Assembly (NCBI RefSeq): GCF_000718005.1
Contig: NZ_JODV01000001.1
Strand: one strand, 5' to 3'
Source of the DNA: Actinoalloteichus_B caeruleus
Lineage (GTDB): Bacteria > Actinomycetota > Actinomycetes > Mycobacteriales > Pseudonocardiaceae
DNA length: 64,000 nt
The notes beneath the pieces are model-generated. The model worked only from the letters and a program-made list of their open reading frames with translations. It did not search any database and was not told the DNA's origin. Shown piece by piece: positions 8,513 through 17,210 of the stretch; within the stretch, counting starts at the first letter, position 1, and every line of letters starts with the position of its first letter. Made by a program: the position numbers and the translations under genes.

Positions 8513-9823
8513 GTGAGGCTGGTCAGACTGGGCGAACCCGTCAGCGCCGTCGGCAACGACCTGCGAGCGGCGCTCGTCGCGTGTGGAACGGGGCGCGCCC
8601 TGCTCGGCGGCGTCGGAGTCCTCGGCGGACGCCCGGCCGGTTCGGCCGGCCAGGTCGACGCCGTGCTGGTGCTGCCCAGGGCGGTCCTGGTGGTCGTCGG
8701 TGTCGACCTGCCCGAACCGGTGCGGGCACTGCGAGCCCCCCTGGACGCCCCGTGGAACCTGGACGGCACTCCCCTGCCCACCCAGGCAGGAGGACCACAT
8801 CCGGCGGCCGCCGCGCGGACGCTCACCGCCGAGATCCAGTCCCGCCTGAACCGGCTACCCGGCACCGTGCCGCCCGTCCGGACCCTGATCGCGGTTGGAC
8901 CGTTCGTCGAGCGGGTGGAGCAGGCCCCCGGCGACCGCGACGCGGGCGTCCGGGTGTTCCACCCCAGCCCCGCCACGGTTCTCGGAGCGGCCCGGGAGCT
9001 GGCCGACCACCCCGCGCCGTGCCAGCCAGCCGACGCCAGACGCGTCCTCGACCTGCTCTTCCCACCCGGGTCGGGTCTGGCCGCCGGCATGACCGACCTG
9101 GCCGGCCTCACGGAGGAGGACCTGGCACGCGAGGGTTTCGGGTCCGACGCGACCACGACGGGAACGACGTCGACCGGCCGGTCGGGTGTGGGGCCGACTG
9201 GCACCACGCGAGAACCCCCGCCGAGCAGCGGCCCGCACCGCCCCACCACCGGCCGCACCAGGCTGACCTGGCAGGGCTGGGCCGCCGCCGTCGTCGGGGT
9301 CGGGGTCCTCGCTGCTGGCGGAGTGGTCCTCGCCCTGTCCGGCTCGGACCAGGACGTGAACGCCGACCAGCCCGAGAGTTCGGCCGGCGAGAACACCGCC
9401 GAGTACCGCGAGGTCGCCGCCGACTCGGGCACCGGGTGCGCCGACAACGCCTTCGGGGACGTGCGGACCTGGTTGCGGGAACACGACTGCTCGACGCTCT
9501 CCCGAGGTCTCCTCGACCTCTCGGTGAACGGTCGAGCCGTCGGGGTCTCCCTCGCCGTGGCCACCTTCGCCGACGAGGACACCGCCGGTGCGTTCCAGGA
9601 CCTCGTCGAGTCCCCCGGCCGAGGCGGGGTGGACGACCTGCTGCGCGACGGGCACGAGTGGCCGACCGGGCCCGACGACTTCCACGGCGCGGCCTTCGTC
9701 ACCTCGCGGGAGGGGGCCGAGGTCAGGATCGCGCAGGCCGTGTGGTCCGAGGGCGGGGCGGATCCGCAGGACGCCACCCTCCAGGCCGCCGCCAGGAACG
9801 CGTTGCGGGTGAACCTCCGCTGA
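8513..9823 (+). CDS. Hypothetical single-pass membrane protein
   Basis: I do not recognise a named family for this 436-residue protein. GTG 8513 is supported by GGAGGTGG upstream. The N-terminal 200 residues form a cytosolic domain with the strands DAVLVLPRAVLVVVGVDLP and VRTLIAVGPFVE, loosely recalling a NERD-type nuclease fold, but the catalytic Glu-x-Lys pair is not evident. A Thr/Pro/Ser-rich linker precedes one transmembrane helix at about residues 262-283. Outside follow an acidic linker and a domain with two Cys (GTGCADNAF, LREHDCSTL) that could form a disulfide. The architecture suggests a sensor or envelope protein; this is inference. Confidence 0.65.
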   Translation: MRLVRLGEPVSAVGNDLRAALVACGTGRALLGGVGVLGGRPAGSAGQVDAVLVLPRAVLVVVGVDLPEPVRALRAPLDAPWNLDGTPLPTQAGGPHPAAAARTLTAEIQSRLNRLPGTVPPVRTLIAVGPFVERVEQAPGDRDAGVRVFHPSPATVLGAARELADHPAPCQPADARRVLDLLFPPGSGLAAGMTDLAGLTEEDLAREGFGSDATTTGTTSTGRSGVGPTGTTREPPPSSGPHRPTTGRTRLTWQGWAAAVVGVGVLAAGGVVLALSGSDQDVNADQPESSAGENTAEYREVAADSGTGCADNAFGDVRTWLREHDCSTLSRGLLDLSVNGRAVGVSLAVATFADEDTAGAFQDLVESPGRGGVDDLLRDGHEWPTGPDDFHGAAFVTSREGAEVRIAQAVWSEGGADPQDATLQAAARNALRVNLR

Positions 9824-9943
9824 GCCCGCCCCCCTTCGTCCTCGGAACCCTGATCTCCGTGCCGTGCCGCCCGCTGGCCCGGCATGCCGCTCGCCGGGTC
9901 GCGCGGCGTCCACGAGAGGCGGACCCGGGTTCGGCTGCCCGGG

Positions 9944-11374
9944 TCAGAGACCGTAGCTCTCCAACAACCGCAGCCACACCTCGCTGATCGTGGGGTAGGC
10001 GGGAACCGCGTGCCACAGCCGGTCCAGCGGGATCTCGCCCACCACGGCCACCGTGGCGGCGTGCAGCAGCTCCGCCACGTCGTAGCCCGCGAAGGTGACC
10101 CCGACCAGCACCCGCCGCTCCTCGTCGACCACGATCTTCGCGGTGCCCCGGTAGTTCGCCGCGTGCAGTGCCGAACCACCGACGGCGATGTCCAGTTCCA
10201 CCACCCGAACCGGCAGGCCCGCTCTCCGCGCCTCCTCCTCGGTGCGGCCCACGCTCGCCACCTCGGGGTCGGTGAAGACCACCTGCGGTACCGCGACGTG
10301 GTCGGCCGACGCCCGGTACCGCGTCCACGGCTCCGGCTGGTCGGCCTCGCCCACCCCGGAGGCGCGGGCGGCCACCACGTCCCCCACCACCCGGGCGTCG
10401 TACTTCCCCTGGTGGGTCAGCGGAGCTCGCCCCGTCACGTCACCGGCCGCGTACAACCAGCGGCCCGGCACCCCGTGCACGAGCCCGCTGTCGTCGACGG
10501 TCAGCGCGCCGCCCTCGGTGAGCCCCACCGAGTCCAGGCCGAGGTCCGAGGTGGCCGGCCGTCGTCCCGTCGCCACGAGCAACTGGTCGGCCGCGACCTC
10601 GCGGCCGTCCGAGAGGTGCAGGAGGATCCCTCCCCCGCTACCGCTGACCCGGTCGAGCTCCGTCCCCAGCAGCAGTTCCACCCCCGACGCCCGCAGACCC
10701 TCCGCCACCAGCTCACCGGCGAAGGGCTCGAAACGGTTCAGCACCCGCTCGCCCTTGACCACCATCACCACCTGCGAGCCCAGCGAGGCGAAGGCCTGCG
10801 CCAGTTCCGCACCGGCCACACCGCCTCCCAGCACCGCGAGGCGGTCGGGAACGGTACGGGCGCTCGTCGCGTCGCGGGTGGTCCAGGTGGGGACATCGGC
10901 CAGCCCGGGGACGGGCGGCGTGACCGGCTGGCTGCCGGTGCACAGGATCACCGCGTGGCGCGCCGACACCTCACGTCGCTCCCCACCGGTGACGACCTCC
11001 AGTTCTCGCTCACCCACCAGCCGGGCCCGTCCGCGCAGGACGGTGAGCCCGACGCCCTCCGCCCACTCGACCTGCCCCCCGTCGTCCCAGTGCGAGGTGA
11101 AGGAATCCCGGTTGGCCAGGACCTCGGCGACGTTCAGCCCGTCCCCCGCGGCCTCACGCGCTCCGGGGACCCGACGCGCCGCCGCCAACGCCTGTCCGGG
11201 GCGGAGCAACGCCTTGCTGGGCATGCACGCCCAGTAGGAGCACTCCCCGCCCAGGAGCTCCGCCTCCACGATGGCGGTGCGAAGACCACCGGCCGACGCC
11301 CGAGCGGCGGCGTTCTCCCCGACCGCCCCACCGCCGACGACCACCACGTCGAACTCGTCCCTGCCCGCTGCCAT
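9944..11374 (-). CDS. FAD-dependent pyridine nucleotide-disulfide oxidoreductase
   Basis: A 476-residue flavoprotein of the lipoamide dehydrogenase/mercuric reductase group. The N-terminal FAD-binding VVVVGGGAVGENAAARA is followed by a redox-active pair Cys45-x4-Cys50 in GGECSYWACMPSK. The NAD(P) site is LAVLGGGVAGAELAQAF, the second FAD contact LYAAGDVTGRAPLTH, and the C-terminal dimerization domain ends with HAVPAYPTISEVW, where His and Glu would be the catalytic base pair. ATG 11374 is preferred over longer starts because GGGAGAGG lies just upstream. The physiological disulfide substrate is unknown; there is no mer or lipoyl-enzyme gene nearby. Confidence 0.9.
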   Translation of the reverse strand: MAAGRDEFDVVVVGGGAVGENAAARASAGGLRTAIVEAELLGGECSYWACMPSKALLRPGQALAAARRVPGAREAAGDGLNVAEVLANRDSFTSHWDDGGQVEWAEGVGLTVLRGRARLVGERELEVVTGGERREVSARHAVILCTGSQPVTPPVPGLADVPTWTTRDATSARTVPDRLAVLGGGVAGAELAQAFASLGSQVVMVVKGERVLNRFEPFAGELVAEGLRASGVELLLGTELDRVSGSGGGILLHLSDGREVAADQLLVATGRRPATSDLGLDSVGLTEGGALTVDDSGLVHGVPGRWLYAAGDVTGRAPLTHQGKYDARVVGDVVAARASGVGEADQPEPWTRYRASADHVAVPQVVFTDPEVASVGRTEEEARRAGLPVRVVELDIAVGGSALHAANYRGTAKIVVDEERRVLVGVTFAGYDVAELLHAATVAVVGEIPLDRLWHAVPAYPTISEVWLRLLESYGL

Positions 11375-11459
11375 GCCCAGCACCTCTCCCCTCGACAGCC
11401 CGGCGTCGCGCGCTGGGCCTCGTCGTCGCTCGCCGGCCCCGAACGGCCGGCGCGGTCCC

Positions 11460-11759
11460 TCAGCCCGGCTCGCCACGCCGCTTCCGGTGCAGGACCCAGC
11501 CGAAGTCGACGACCGCGACGACCGCGAGAACGACGAGGACGACCCCGAACGCCACGAACCCGTTGAGGAGGAGCAGCACTCCCACGACCCCGCAGAACAG
11601 CACGCCGAACCCGGCCAGCCACAACCTGAGGGTCAACGCGCTGCGAGCGGGAGCCGCCCCGCCGAACCCCCCGGTCGGGTCGTGGTAGTCGTACAACCCG
11701 CGCTCGTACTCCTCCCGCGTCCGGCGCTTCCTCGAACCGTCGTCATCCCGGTGTGTCAT
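11460..11759 (-). CDS. Small two-helix membrane protein (DUF6343-like)
   Basis: A 99-residue protein with a charged N-terminal tail of about 40 residues (MTHRDDDGSRKRRTREEYER) and two hydrophobic helices at about 43-63 and 66-89, ending in the basic RKRRGEPG. The pattern of a charged head, AARSALTLRL-like block and paired helices recalls the actinobacterial DUF6343 family; the assignment is tentative and no function is known. It lies upstream of the oxidoreductase on the same strand with an 85-base gap, so the two may be cotranscribed. Confidence 0.65.
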   Translation of the reverse strand: MTHRDDDGSRKRRTREEYERGLYDYHDPTGGFGGAAPARSALTLRLWLAGFGVLFCGVVGVLLLLNGFVAFGVVLVVLAVVAVVDFGWVLHRKRRGEPG

Positions 11760-11943
11760 GGTCCTCGGCTACCCGGGAGCACGGCGGTCGATACCTCCCG
11801 TAGCTCCTGGCCCCGACGCGCCGCTCCCCCGGCCGGCCGGCACGACCTGACAAGGGCACGGGGTGCGGCCCCGACCGCACGGAGGTGTGGGAGTTCGCGG
11901 AGGAACCGCCCCCTGCCCGTGACGCGGGCACCAGGAACTCGAC

Positions 11944-12735
11944 TCACCTGTCCGGGGAGTGGGGAGCGCCCTCGGCGGCCCCGTCCGGGAAAACCGCCAC
12001 GATCTCGCCGGACCCCGGGTCCCGGGGCCGGACGAACCCCTCGTTCGCCGTCACCGGCGGTGACGGATCGACGGGGATGGGCTCCTCCGCCGGCGGACGT
12101 GGCGTGGGGACCACGGGAGGCAGGTCGGCCGACCGCAGGCGAGGTGGCAACGTCAGGTAGGGGCGGAGCACCCGGCGCAGGACGGCGGCGGGGAGCAACA
12201 GGGGAACGACAGCGGCCAGTGCGGCGGCGAGCGACCCCGCCGACAGGACGTCCGGGGGGAGCAACCGGGCGGTGCGGTCGACCACGGCACGCCGGAAGGG
12301 GAGCGCCGCCAGGTAGAGCACGGTCATGAACAGCAGCATCCCGAGCACCGCTCGGTGCACCGCCGCGTGGTAGCCCAGTCCCTCGGCGGACACCATCACC
12401 GCGACCCACCCGAGCAAGGCGGAGAACTGCGCCCGCCGGGTCGTCGCGGCCCAGGCCACCCCCGCCAACCAGCCCAGGGTTCGCAGCAGCGGCGCCCTGG
12501 AGTCCTCCGCCAGCCACCCGCGCACCGCCGAGGACACCCCACCCAGATCGGCGCCCAGACCGGCCAGGGCAGCCTCCGGCACCCGCAGCGGACTCCAGCC
12601 GTCGCCGACGAGGTAGTGACCCACGATCCAGGCCAGGGTCCAGGCCGAGATCAGCAGGGCGAGGGCGAGGTGCCAGGGCGGGCGGCGCAGGGCGATGCGG
12701 AACAGTCGAAGGACATCCTGCCGGCTCGACCACAT
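11944..12735 (-). CDS. Hypothetical multi-pass membrane protein
   Basis: About 263 residues with hydrophobic segments near residues 22-45, 87-107, 123-145 and 163-187, followed by a proline-rich cytosolic or external C-terminal tail of about 75 residues. ATG 12735 is chosen because GGGGGAGGAAAG lies immediately upstream; a GTG 18 bases earlier would place this site inside the gene. I recognise no family. It is followed after 184 bases by the small two-helix protein on the same strand. Confidence 0.6.
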   Translation of the reverse strand: MWSSRQDVLRLFRIALRRPPWHLALALLISAWTLAWIVGHYLVGDGWSPLRVPEAALAGLGADLGGVSSAVRGWLAEDSRAPLLRTLGWLAGVAWAATTRRAQFSALLGWVAVMVSAEGLGYHAAVHRAVLGMLLFMTVLYLAALPFRRAVVDRTARLLPPDVLSAGSLAAALAAVVPLLLPAAVLRRVLRPYLTLPPRLRSADLPPVVPTPRPPAEEPIPVDPSPPVTANEGFVRPRDPGSGEIVAVFPDGAAEGAPHSPDR

Positions 12736-13194
12736 GGCTTTCCTCCCCCTCACCCCGCCCGTCGGTCACCTGGGCGCTGTGATCGATAGTGGCCCTGCGG
12801 GGCGAGGTTGGGAAGGCACTCAGCCGACCGGCGGCGCGGCCGCCAACATGGTCACCGAGAGTGATCGCGGGCGTGGGTGGGAAGCCGTCGCACGGCATCC
12901 GGGGCCGGCGGCACGCGCCCGCGACACGCGCGCGGAACAGCGATCACGGGCCGGCCTCACCGCTCCCGGGCGCGCGGCCCGGGTGGGCTCGGCGTCCGAG
13001 TCCCCGGCCGCGTCCCCACCACCGGGTGGGTGTCGGGAGGAGGCCCGGCGTCCCCGGCCCCGGAGAACCCCTGTCACGGCAGGAGGACGAGGTCCCCCGG
13101 AACCACCGACGACTGCTCACACCTTCGGGTATTTCGCCTGGCAGAACCACCCCGCGGGTACTCCAATCAGAGTAGTCGTCTGGAGGTGGCAAAC
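12736..13194. other. Divergent intergenic region
   Basis: A 459-base spacer between a leftward membrane protein and the rightward PRC-barrel gene. No gene is supported. Its right end holds two GGGTAY motifs just before the PRC-barrel gene, listed separately. Confidence 0.4.
13127..13161 (+). promoter_or_regulatory. Two GGGTAY motifs, possible stress sigma factor -10 boxes
   Basis: GGGTAT at 13127-13132 and GGGTAC at 13156-13161 match the -10 sequence GGGTAY used by SigB/SigF-type factors in actinobacteria. The second lies 33 bases before the ATG, leaving a short leader with GGAGGTGG. A convincing -35 element was not found for either, so the assignment is tentative. Confidence 0.3.
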
Positions 13195-14382
13195 ATGACC
13201 AGTGACGTGCAGGACATCAGGGAGCTTCCCGGCCGGACCGTCTACGGGGCGGACGGTCAGAAGATCGGCAAGGTCGCGCAGGTCTGGTTGGACGGCCCAT
13301 CCGGCGAACCTTCCTGGCTGACGGTGCACACCGGCCTCTTCGGCATGCACGAGATCTTCGTGCCGATGGCCGGGATGCACATGACCGAGAACGGCGGCAT
13401 CGAGGTGCGCTACAGCAAGAACCAGGTCAAGGACGCGCCCCATGTCTCCCCGGAGCGCGGCGAGCTGCCCTTCGAGGAGGAGCGCAGGCTGTACGACTAC
13501 TACGGCCTGCCGCGACAGCGGGAGAGCGGCGAGCAGCTGTCCGGCGCCGAGGAACGGACCGCGACGTCGCAGGACACGGCCACCGAGCCGCCAGGACCCG
13601 TCCACGCGCCCACCCCGCCCCAGCAACGCTCCGAGAGCGGCGAGGTCGCCGCAACACCCCCCGTCGGGCCGCCGCCCCCTGGGGAGGCCACCGCCGGCGA
13701 ACCGCTCCAGACGCCGAGCCAGCGGCCAGCCGAGGCGTCCGCGGCCGGAGCGACCACCCCACCACCGCCGCCCGCCGCCGACGCCATGGCGCAGGCCGCT
13801 GACATGCCGCTGGCCACGAACCGGGCCGAGACGTGGCCGGAGCGCAGCACCGAACGGACCGCACCCACCCCGACCGTCGCCCCGCCACCGCCGGTCACTA
13901 CCGACGCCCCCGGCACGCCCGTCGACCCGGGGGCCGTCACGGCACCCGTGCCGGTCGAGGAGGCGACCGGTAGGGAACAGGCACCGTTGACCACCGACGA
14001 GGAAAGCACCATGACCCGCTTCGAGGAGCGGCTCCTGGTGCGGACCGAACGGGTACGGGTCGGACGCGCCCGGCTGCGCAAGTACGTGGTCAACGAGACC
14101 GTGCAGGTCAACGTGTCGCTCAAACGGGAACGCGCCCGCCTGCGGACCGAGGCCGTGTCGGAGACCGAGCGAGCGGCCTACGGAGAGCACCTGGACCTCG
14201 GGGAGGAGGAACAGGAGATCGTGCTCTACGAGGAGCGGCCGGTCATCTCCCGCGAGATCGTGCCCGTCGAGCGCGTGCGGTTGGCCAGTGAGGTCTACCT
14301 GGAGGAGGAGACCATCACCGAACGCGTGCGCGCCGAGCGGATCGAGGTGGAGGAGGAGACCACGGAGACCCGCCCACGCTGA
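13195..14382 (+). CDS. PRC-barrel and DUF2382 domain protein
   Basis: A 395-residue protein with a PRC-barrel at about residues 8-80 (GRTVYGADGQKIGKVAQVWLD...), a proline/alanine/threonine-rich linker of about 150 residues, and a C-terminal DUF2382 domain from about 275 (EERLLVRTERVRVGRARLRKYV...) built of repeating charged strands with alternating Glu and Arg. ATG 13195 follows GGAGGTGGCAAAC. Proteins of this architecture are associated with stress responses in bacteria, but the biochemical role is unknown. The long linker is compositionally biased, as often in surface-exposed or flexible regions. It is probably monocistronic. Confidence 0.88.
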   Translation: MTSDVQDIRELPGRTVYGADGQKIGKVAQVWLDGPSGEPSWLTVHTGLFGMHEIFVPMAGMHMTENGGIEVRYSKNQVKDAPHVSPERGELPFEEERRLYDYYGLPRQRESGEQLSGAEERTATSQDTATEPPGPVHAPTPPQQRSESGEVAATPPVGPPPPGEATAGEPLQTPSQRPAEASAAGATTPPPPPAADAMAQAADMPLATNRAETWPERSTERTAPTPTVAPPPPVTTDAPGTPVDPGAVTAPVPVEEATGREQAPLTTDEESTMTRFEERLLVRTERVRVGRARLRKYVVNETVQVNVSLKRERARLRTEAVSETERAAYGEHLDLGEEEQEIVLYEERPVISREIVPVERVRLASEVYLEEETITERVRAERIEVEEETTETRPR

Positions 14383-14905
14383 CCCCGGGACGGGGCCCGT
14401 CCGCCTGATGCTGGGACGGGTCCCACAAAGGCCAGTCGGAACGGCTCCTCCACCCGAGGGCGTCGAGGAACACGAGGCGCGAGCTGGCTCCGGTCGCTGT
14501 TCAGGGGATCACCCGCCCGTCGGCCCTCGCCGGGCGGGAACCAGCAGCCGAACACAGCGGTCTCGGGTGTCTGTCACACCTCGCCGATGCCCCCGCTCGC
14601 CTCCTGCGCCAGCGCGGAAGGCAGGCTTCGGTTCGCACCCGCGTCCCACCCCTACCGTGAGCCCCCGGCCTCGTCACCGAAGTGGACCAGCCTCCCAGGG
14701 CGGTGAGGCTCGCCAACCACCGCCCGCGAGGTCACCTCCGCCCGCCCCGCTCCACTCCTGCGCACGCGCGTCGCGCACCCCGTACGGGACATCGACCAGC
14801 GACCGCGCCGCAACCACCGGAACAACGGGGCAGTGGCACCGTTACCCCTCGCGCCGCGGACGGCGCCACCCCCACCAGTCTCGGACAAGCCGCCGATCGG
14901 CGGGA
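14383..14905. other. Intergenic, convergent spacer
   Basis: A 523-base region between the PRC-barrel gene and the convergent lipoprotein module. Frames here lack ribosome binding sites and family resemblance. I see no gene and no clear long hairpin. Confidence 0.4.
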
Positions 14906-15499
14906 CTACCGCGCCTCACGCGGCAGTTCTGGTTCGAGGACTCCGGCCACCCGCTCAGCGGACTCACACGCCTCCTCCCGAGACTCCGTGAAGCTGACCA
15001 CGACCGTCGCGTGGGCTGATTCCCCGAGTTCCATCGAGATCTGGCACTTGTTCGGCTCACGGTCGTCAGTGATCAACAACGCGCGTAGCGGACCAACCTG
15101 GTGTTCCACAGTGTTGAAGTTGGTTAAGTTAAGATCGTCCATCGGCCAGTCACGGTCGACATTGATCGACAACAGTGGGGTCTCCACCGGGGACACAGTA
15201 TACTGACACATGTATACCACTCCCACGTCATCAAATTCGGCAGTTGAAGGGTCGAACCCCAGCTCGATAATTTGGTCGTCGTCAAGGAGTTCACAGGGCA
15301 GCACGCCCGCCAACTCATCTTCGAAGGACAACCCGTCCTCGACAGGAGACATACCTGTCATATCAGAACTACCTGGATCAGACGTGGGTGCGTTTAGAGC
15401 TTGACCAGGAGTCTGCGAGGTGCAGGCTGTCACGATAGTGAGCAGGGCAACTCCTGCAATAGCCGCAACACCACATTGACGGGATTTCCAAACGATCAC
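14906..15499 (-). CDS. DUF3558 lipoprotein, duplicated copy 1
   Basis: A 197-residue secreted lipoprotein of the DUF3558 family, common in Pseudonocardiales. A basic start and hydrophobic signal are followed by a lipobox ending at Cys26 (VTACTSQ). The mature part contains a conserved pair of Cys (VLPCELLDDD and VYMCQYTV) and a third in NKCQISMELGE. GTG 15499 overlaps the stop of the upstream helical protein by four bases. The protein is closely similar over its whole length to the copy at 16168-16764. The function of the family is unknown. The DNA uses more AT-ending codons than neighbouring genes. Confidence 0.88.
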   Translation of the reverse strand: MIVWKSRQCGVAAIAGVALLTIVTACTSQTPGQALNAPTSDPGSSDMTGMSPVEDGLSFEDELAGVLPCELLDDDQIIELGFDPSTAEFDDVGVVYMCQYTVSPVETPLLSINVDRDWPMDDLNLTNFNTVEHQVGPLRALLITDDREPNKCQISMELGESAHATVVVSFTESREEACESAERVAGVLEPELPREAR

Positions 15500-15944
15500 G
15501 AGAGGTCGTCTCCGGAGTTGTTGAGCAAGGTGGCGTTCTCAGTATCCCGATCCCGGGTATTCCTGGCGGAAGCTCGGATAGCTGCGGCCAAATCCTCAAG
15601 CGCCTGAATGTAGAGTAGGAGATTCTCCTTGGCCGAGGTAGGCGTGCCCATCGCCGTCACCAGGTCCTGCTCGGCCATAGTTATCGCGACTGGACTGGAA
15701 CCTAAACGAACGCGCTGCTCCAAAAAGTCGAAGTGCCTGAGCCGCTTGCGGGCTCGGACGGCGATGGCGTCGATCTTGGCGGCCATGCTCTCGGCGCTCT
15801 CCGGGTCGATCGAGACCTTGCCCGCCGCAGCGGCCGCGCCGAACGCCGCGACACTGCCCGTCATCTTCGCGTCGAGGGAAACGCGGAACCGGCACCGCCG
15901 CCGTCGCTCTCGATGTGCACGCTGCCTCCCACATCCTCCGCCAC
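15496..15944 (-). pseudogene. Helical protein, duplicated copy 1, frameshifted N-terminus
   Basis: This is the counterpart of the gene at 16761-17210. Translation from the equivalent GTG at 15944 runs about 27 residues and stops, because one base is missing near 15870 (TTCGCGTCG here against TTCGCCGTCG in the other copy). That stop, TGA, overlaps an ATG at 15864 (ATGA), from which a 122-residue protein can be read in the original frame: MTGSVAAFGAAAAAGKVSID and onward. The gene may thus be dead, or expressed as a shortened protein by translational restart. The long ORF extending to 16152 is a frame artefact. Downstream coupling to the lipoprotein is retained. Confidence 0.7.
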
Positions 15945-16167
15945 GGACCGACCTCAGCCGGTACGCCGTGGCTCTCCAGCACCACAAGGAGCACGCACCC
16001 GAAAGGAGCGGAGACGCCGAACCGTGTGCCGAGGCACGGCCGCCCTTGGCCGACATCCGACAACAGTCATGCCCCCACAGCACAGGGGTAGCCCGGTTCG
16101 AACACCCCGTTGCCTTGCGTGTCCTTACCCTCAGTGCCGCCCACGACTCCACCAGCCCGACGGGGAA

Positions 16168-16764
16168 TCACGGCGTCTCGCGGGGCAGTTCGGGCTCCAC
16201 GGCAGCAGCCAGCCGCTCTACTGCCTCACACGCCGCTTCCCGCGAGTCGGTGAACATCACGCGAACCGTGGCGTGGGCGTTTTCCCCGAGTTCCATCGAA
16301 ATCTGACACTTGTTCGGATCACGGTCGTCCGTGATCAACAGTGCTCGCAGTGGGCCGACCTGGTGATCAATCGCGTTGAAGTTGGTCAGATTCAGCTCAT
16401 CCAAGGGCTGGTCCACGCCGATGTTGATAGACATCAAAGGGGTCTCCACTGGCCCCACCGTGTACTGGCATACGTTGAGAATCCCGGCGTCATCAAAATC
16501 GGCGGTGAAGGGATCGAACCCCAGGTTAGCGACCTGGTCGTCATCGAGTACCTCACACGGCAGCACACTCGCCAACTCATCCTCAAAAGAGGGTTCACCC
16601 TCGGCCGCAGACGTACCCGCTACTGCAGAGCTACCCGGTTCTTCGACGGTGGCGGAAGAAGCCTGCCCAGGGGTTTCCGAGGTGCAACCCGCCACAACCA
16701 GGAGCATGGCAACAACTCCCATAACACCCGCAGCTGAATTCTGACGGCGTGTCCAACCGGTCAT
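16168..16764 (-). CDS. DUF3558 lipoprotein, duplicated copy 2
   Basis: A 198-residue DUF3558 family lipoprotein. The lipobox Cys27 sits in LVVAGCTSE, so it should be exported and anchored to the outer face of the cytoplasmic membrane. Conserved Cys occur in VLPCEVLDDD, LNVCQYTV and NKCQISMELGE as in copy 1. ATG 16764 overlaps the upstream stop codon (ATGA). It forms a two-gene unit with the helical protein at 16761-17210. Differences from copy 1 are mostly scattered substitutions, consistent with an old duplication followed by divergence. The ligand or partner is unknown. Confidence 0.88.
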   Translation of the reverse strand: MTGWTRRQNSAAGVMGVVAMLLVVAGCTSETPGQASSATVEEPGSSAVAGTSAAEGEPSFEDELASVLPCEVLDDDQVANLGFDPFTADFDDAGILNVCQYTVGPVETPLMSINIGVDQPLDELNLTNFNAIDHQVGPLRALLITDDRDPNKCQISMELGENAHATVRVMFTDSREAACEAVERLAAAVEPELPRETP

Positions 16765-17210
16765 ACGAGGTCGTCTCCGATTTCGGTAAGCCGGGTGGCG
16801 TTCTCAGCATCCCGACCTTGGGTGTTACGGGCGGAAGCCCTGATGGCCGCGGCGAGATCCTCAAGTGCCTTGATGTAGAGTACGAGGTTCTCCTTAGCCG
16901 AGGTGGGCGTGCCCACTGCCGTCGCCAGGTCCTGCTCGGCCATAGTCAAAGCTACCGGACTGGAACCGAGACGAACGCCCTGCTCCAAGAGTTCAAACTT
17001 GTCGAGTCGCTTGTTCGCACGGACGGCGATAGCGTCGATTTTGGCGGCCATGCTCTCGGCGCTCTCGGGGTCGATCGAGACCTTTCCCGCCGCGGCCGCC
17101 GCGCCGAACGCCGCGACACTGCCCGTCATCTTCGCCGTCGAGGGAAACGCGGAACCGGCACCGCCGCCGTCGCTCTCGATGTGCACGCTGCCTCCCACAT
17201 CCTCCGCCAC
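16761..17210 (-). CDS. Small helical protein, possible ESX-type secretion partner (copy 2)
   Basis: A 149-residue, mostly alpha-helical protein without signal peptide. After a Gly/Ser/Asp-rich start, the body reads KMTGSVAAFGAAAAAGKVSID..., then regularly spaced Ala, Leu and charged residues that suggest a helical hairpin, including LGSSPVALTMAEQDL and ENLVLYIKALEDLAAAIRASA. Small helical proteins paired with DUF3558 lipoproteins occur widely in Pseudonocardiales, and their size and helix pattern recall ESX/type VII secretion-associated proteins, but no WxG or YxxxD/E motif is clear. The GTG start lies at 17210. The type VII link is inference. Confidence 0.7.
   Translation of the reverse strand: MAEDVGGSVHIESDGGGAGSAFPSTAKMTGSVAAFGAAAAAGKVSIDPESAESMAAKIDAIAVRANKRLDKFELLEQGVRLGSSPVALTMAEQDLATAVGTPTSAKENLVLYIKALEDLAAAIRASARNTQGRDAENATRLTEIGDDLV

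Larger units (their letters stand above)
14906..16031. repeat. Tandem duplication, unit 1
   Basis: This segment and 16168-17260 carry the same two genes in the same order and orientation, with nucleotide similarity continuing past the start of the upstream gene to the shared block GGAGCGGAGACGCCGAACCG. Unit 1 has 37 bases (15968-16004) absent from unit 2, and lacks one base near 15870 relative to unit 2. Confidence 0.85.

Noticed and set aside
8513..9823. NERD nuclease annotation for the orphan membrane protein
   Set aside because: The N-terminal strands vaguely resemble NERD, but the Glu-x-Lys catalytic pair is not visible, so I left it unnamed.
11375..11476. Longer start for the FAD oxidoreductase
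   Set aside because: The ATG at 11374 has a close ribosome binding site and starts right before the FAD motif; the longer form adds 34 Arg-rich residues and would overlap the next gene.
15865..16152. N-terminal extension of the frameshifted helical gene
   Set aside because: The extension is the out-of-frame reading of the sequence that encodes the normal N-terminus in the other copy; it has no ribosome binding site and is Arg/Cys-rich.
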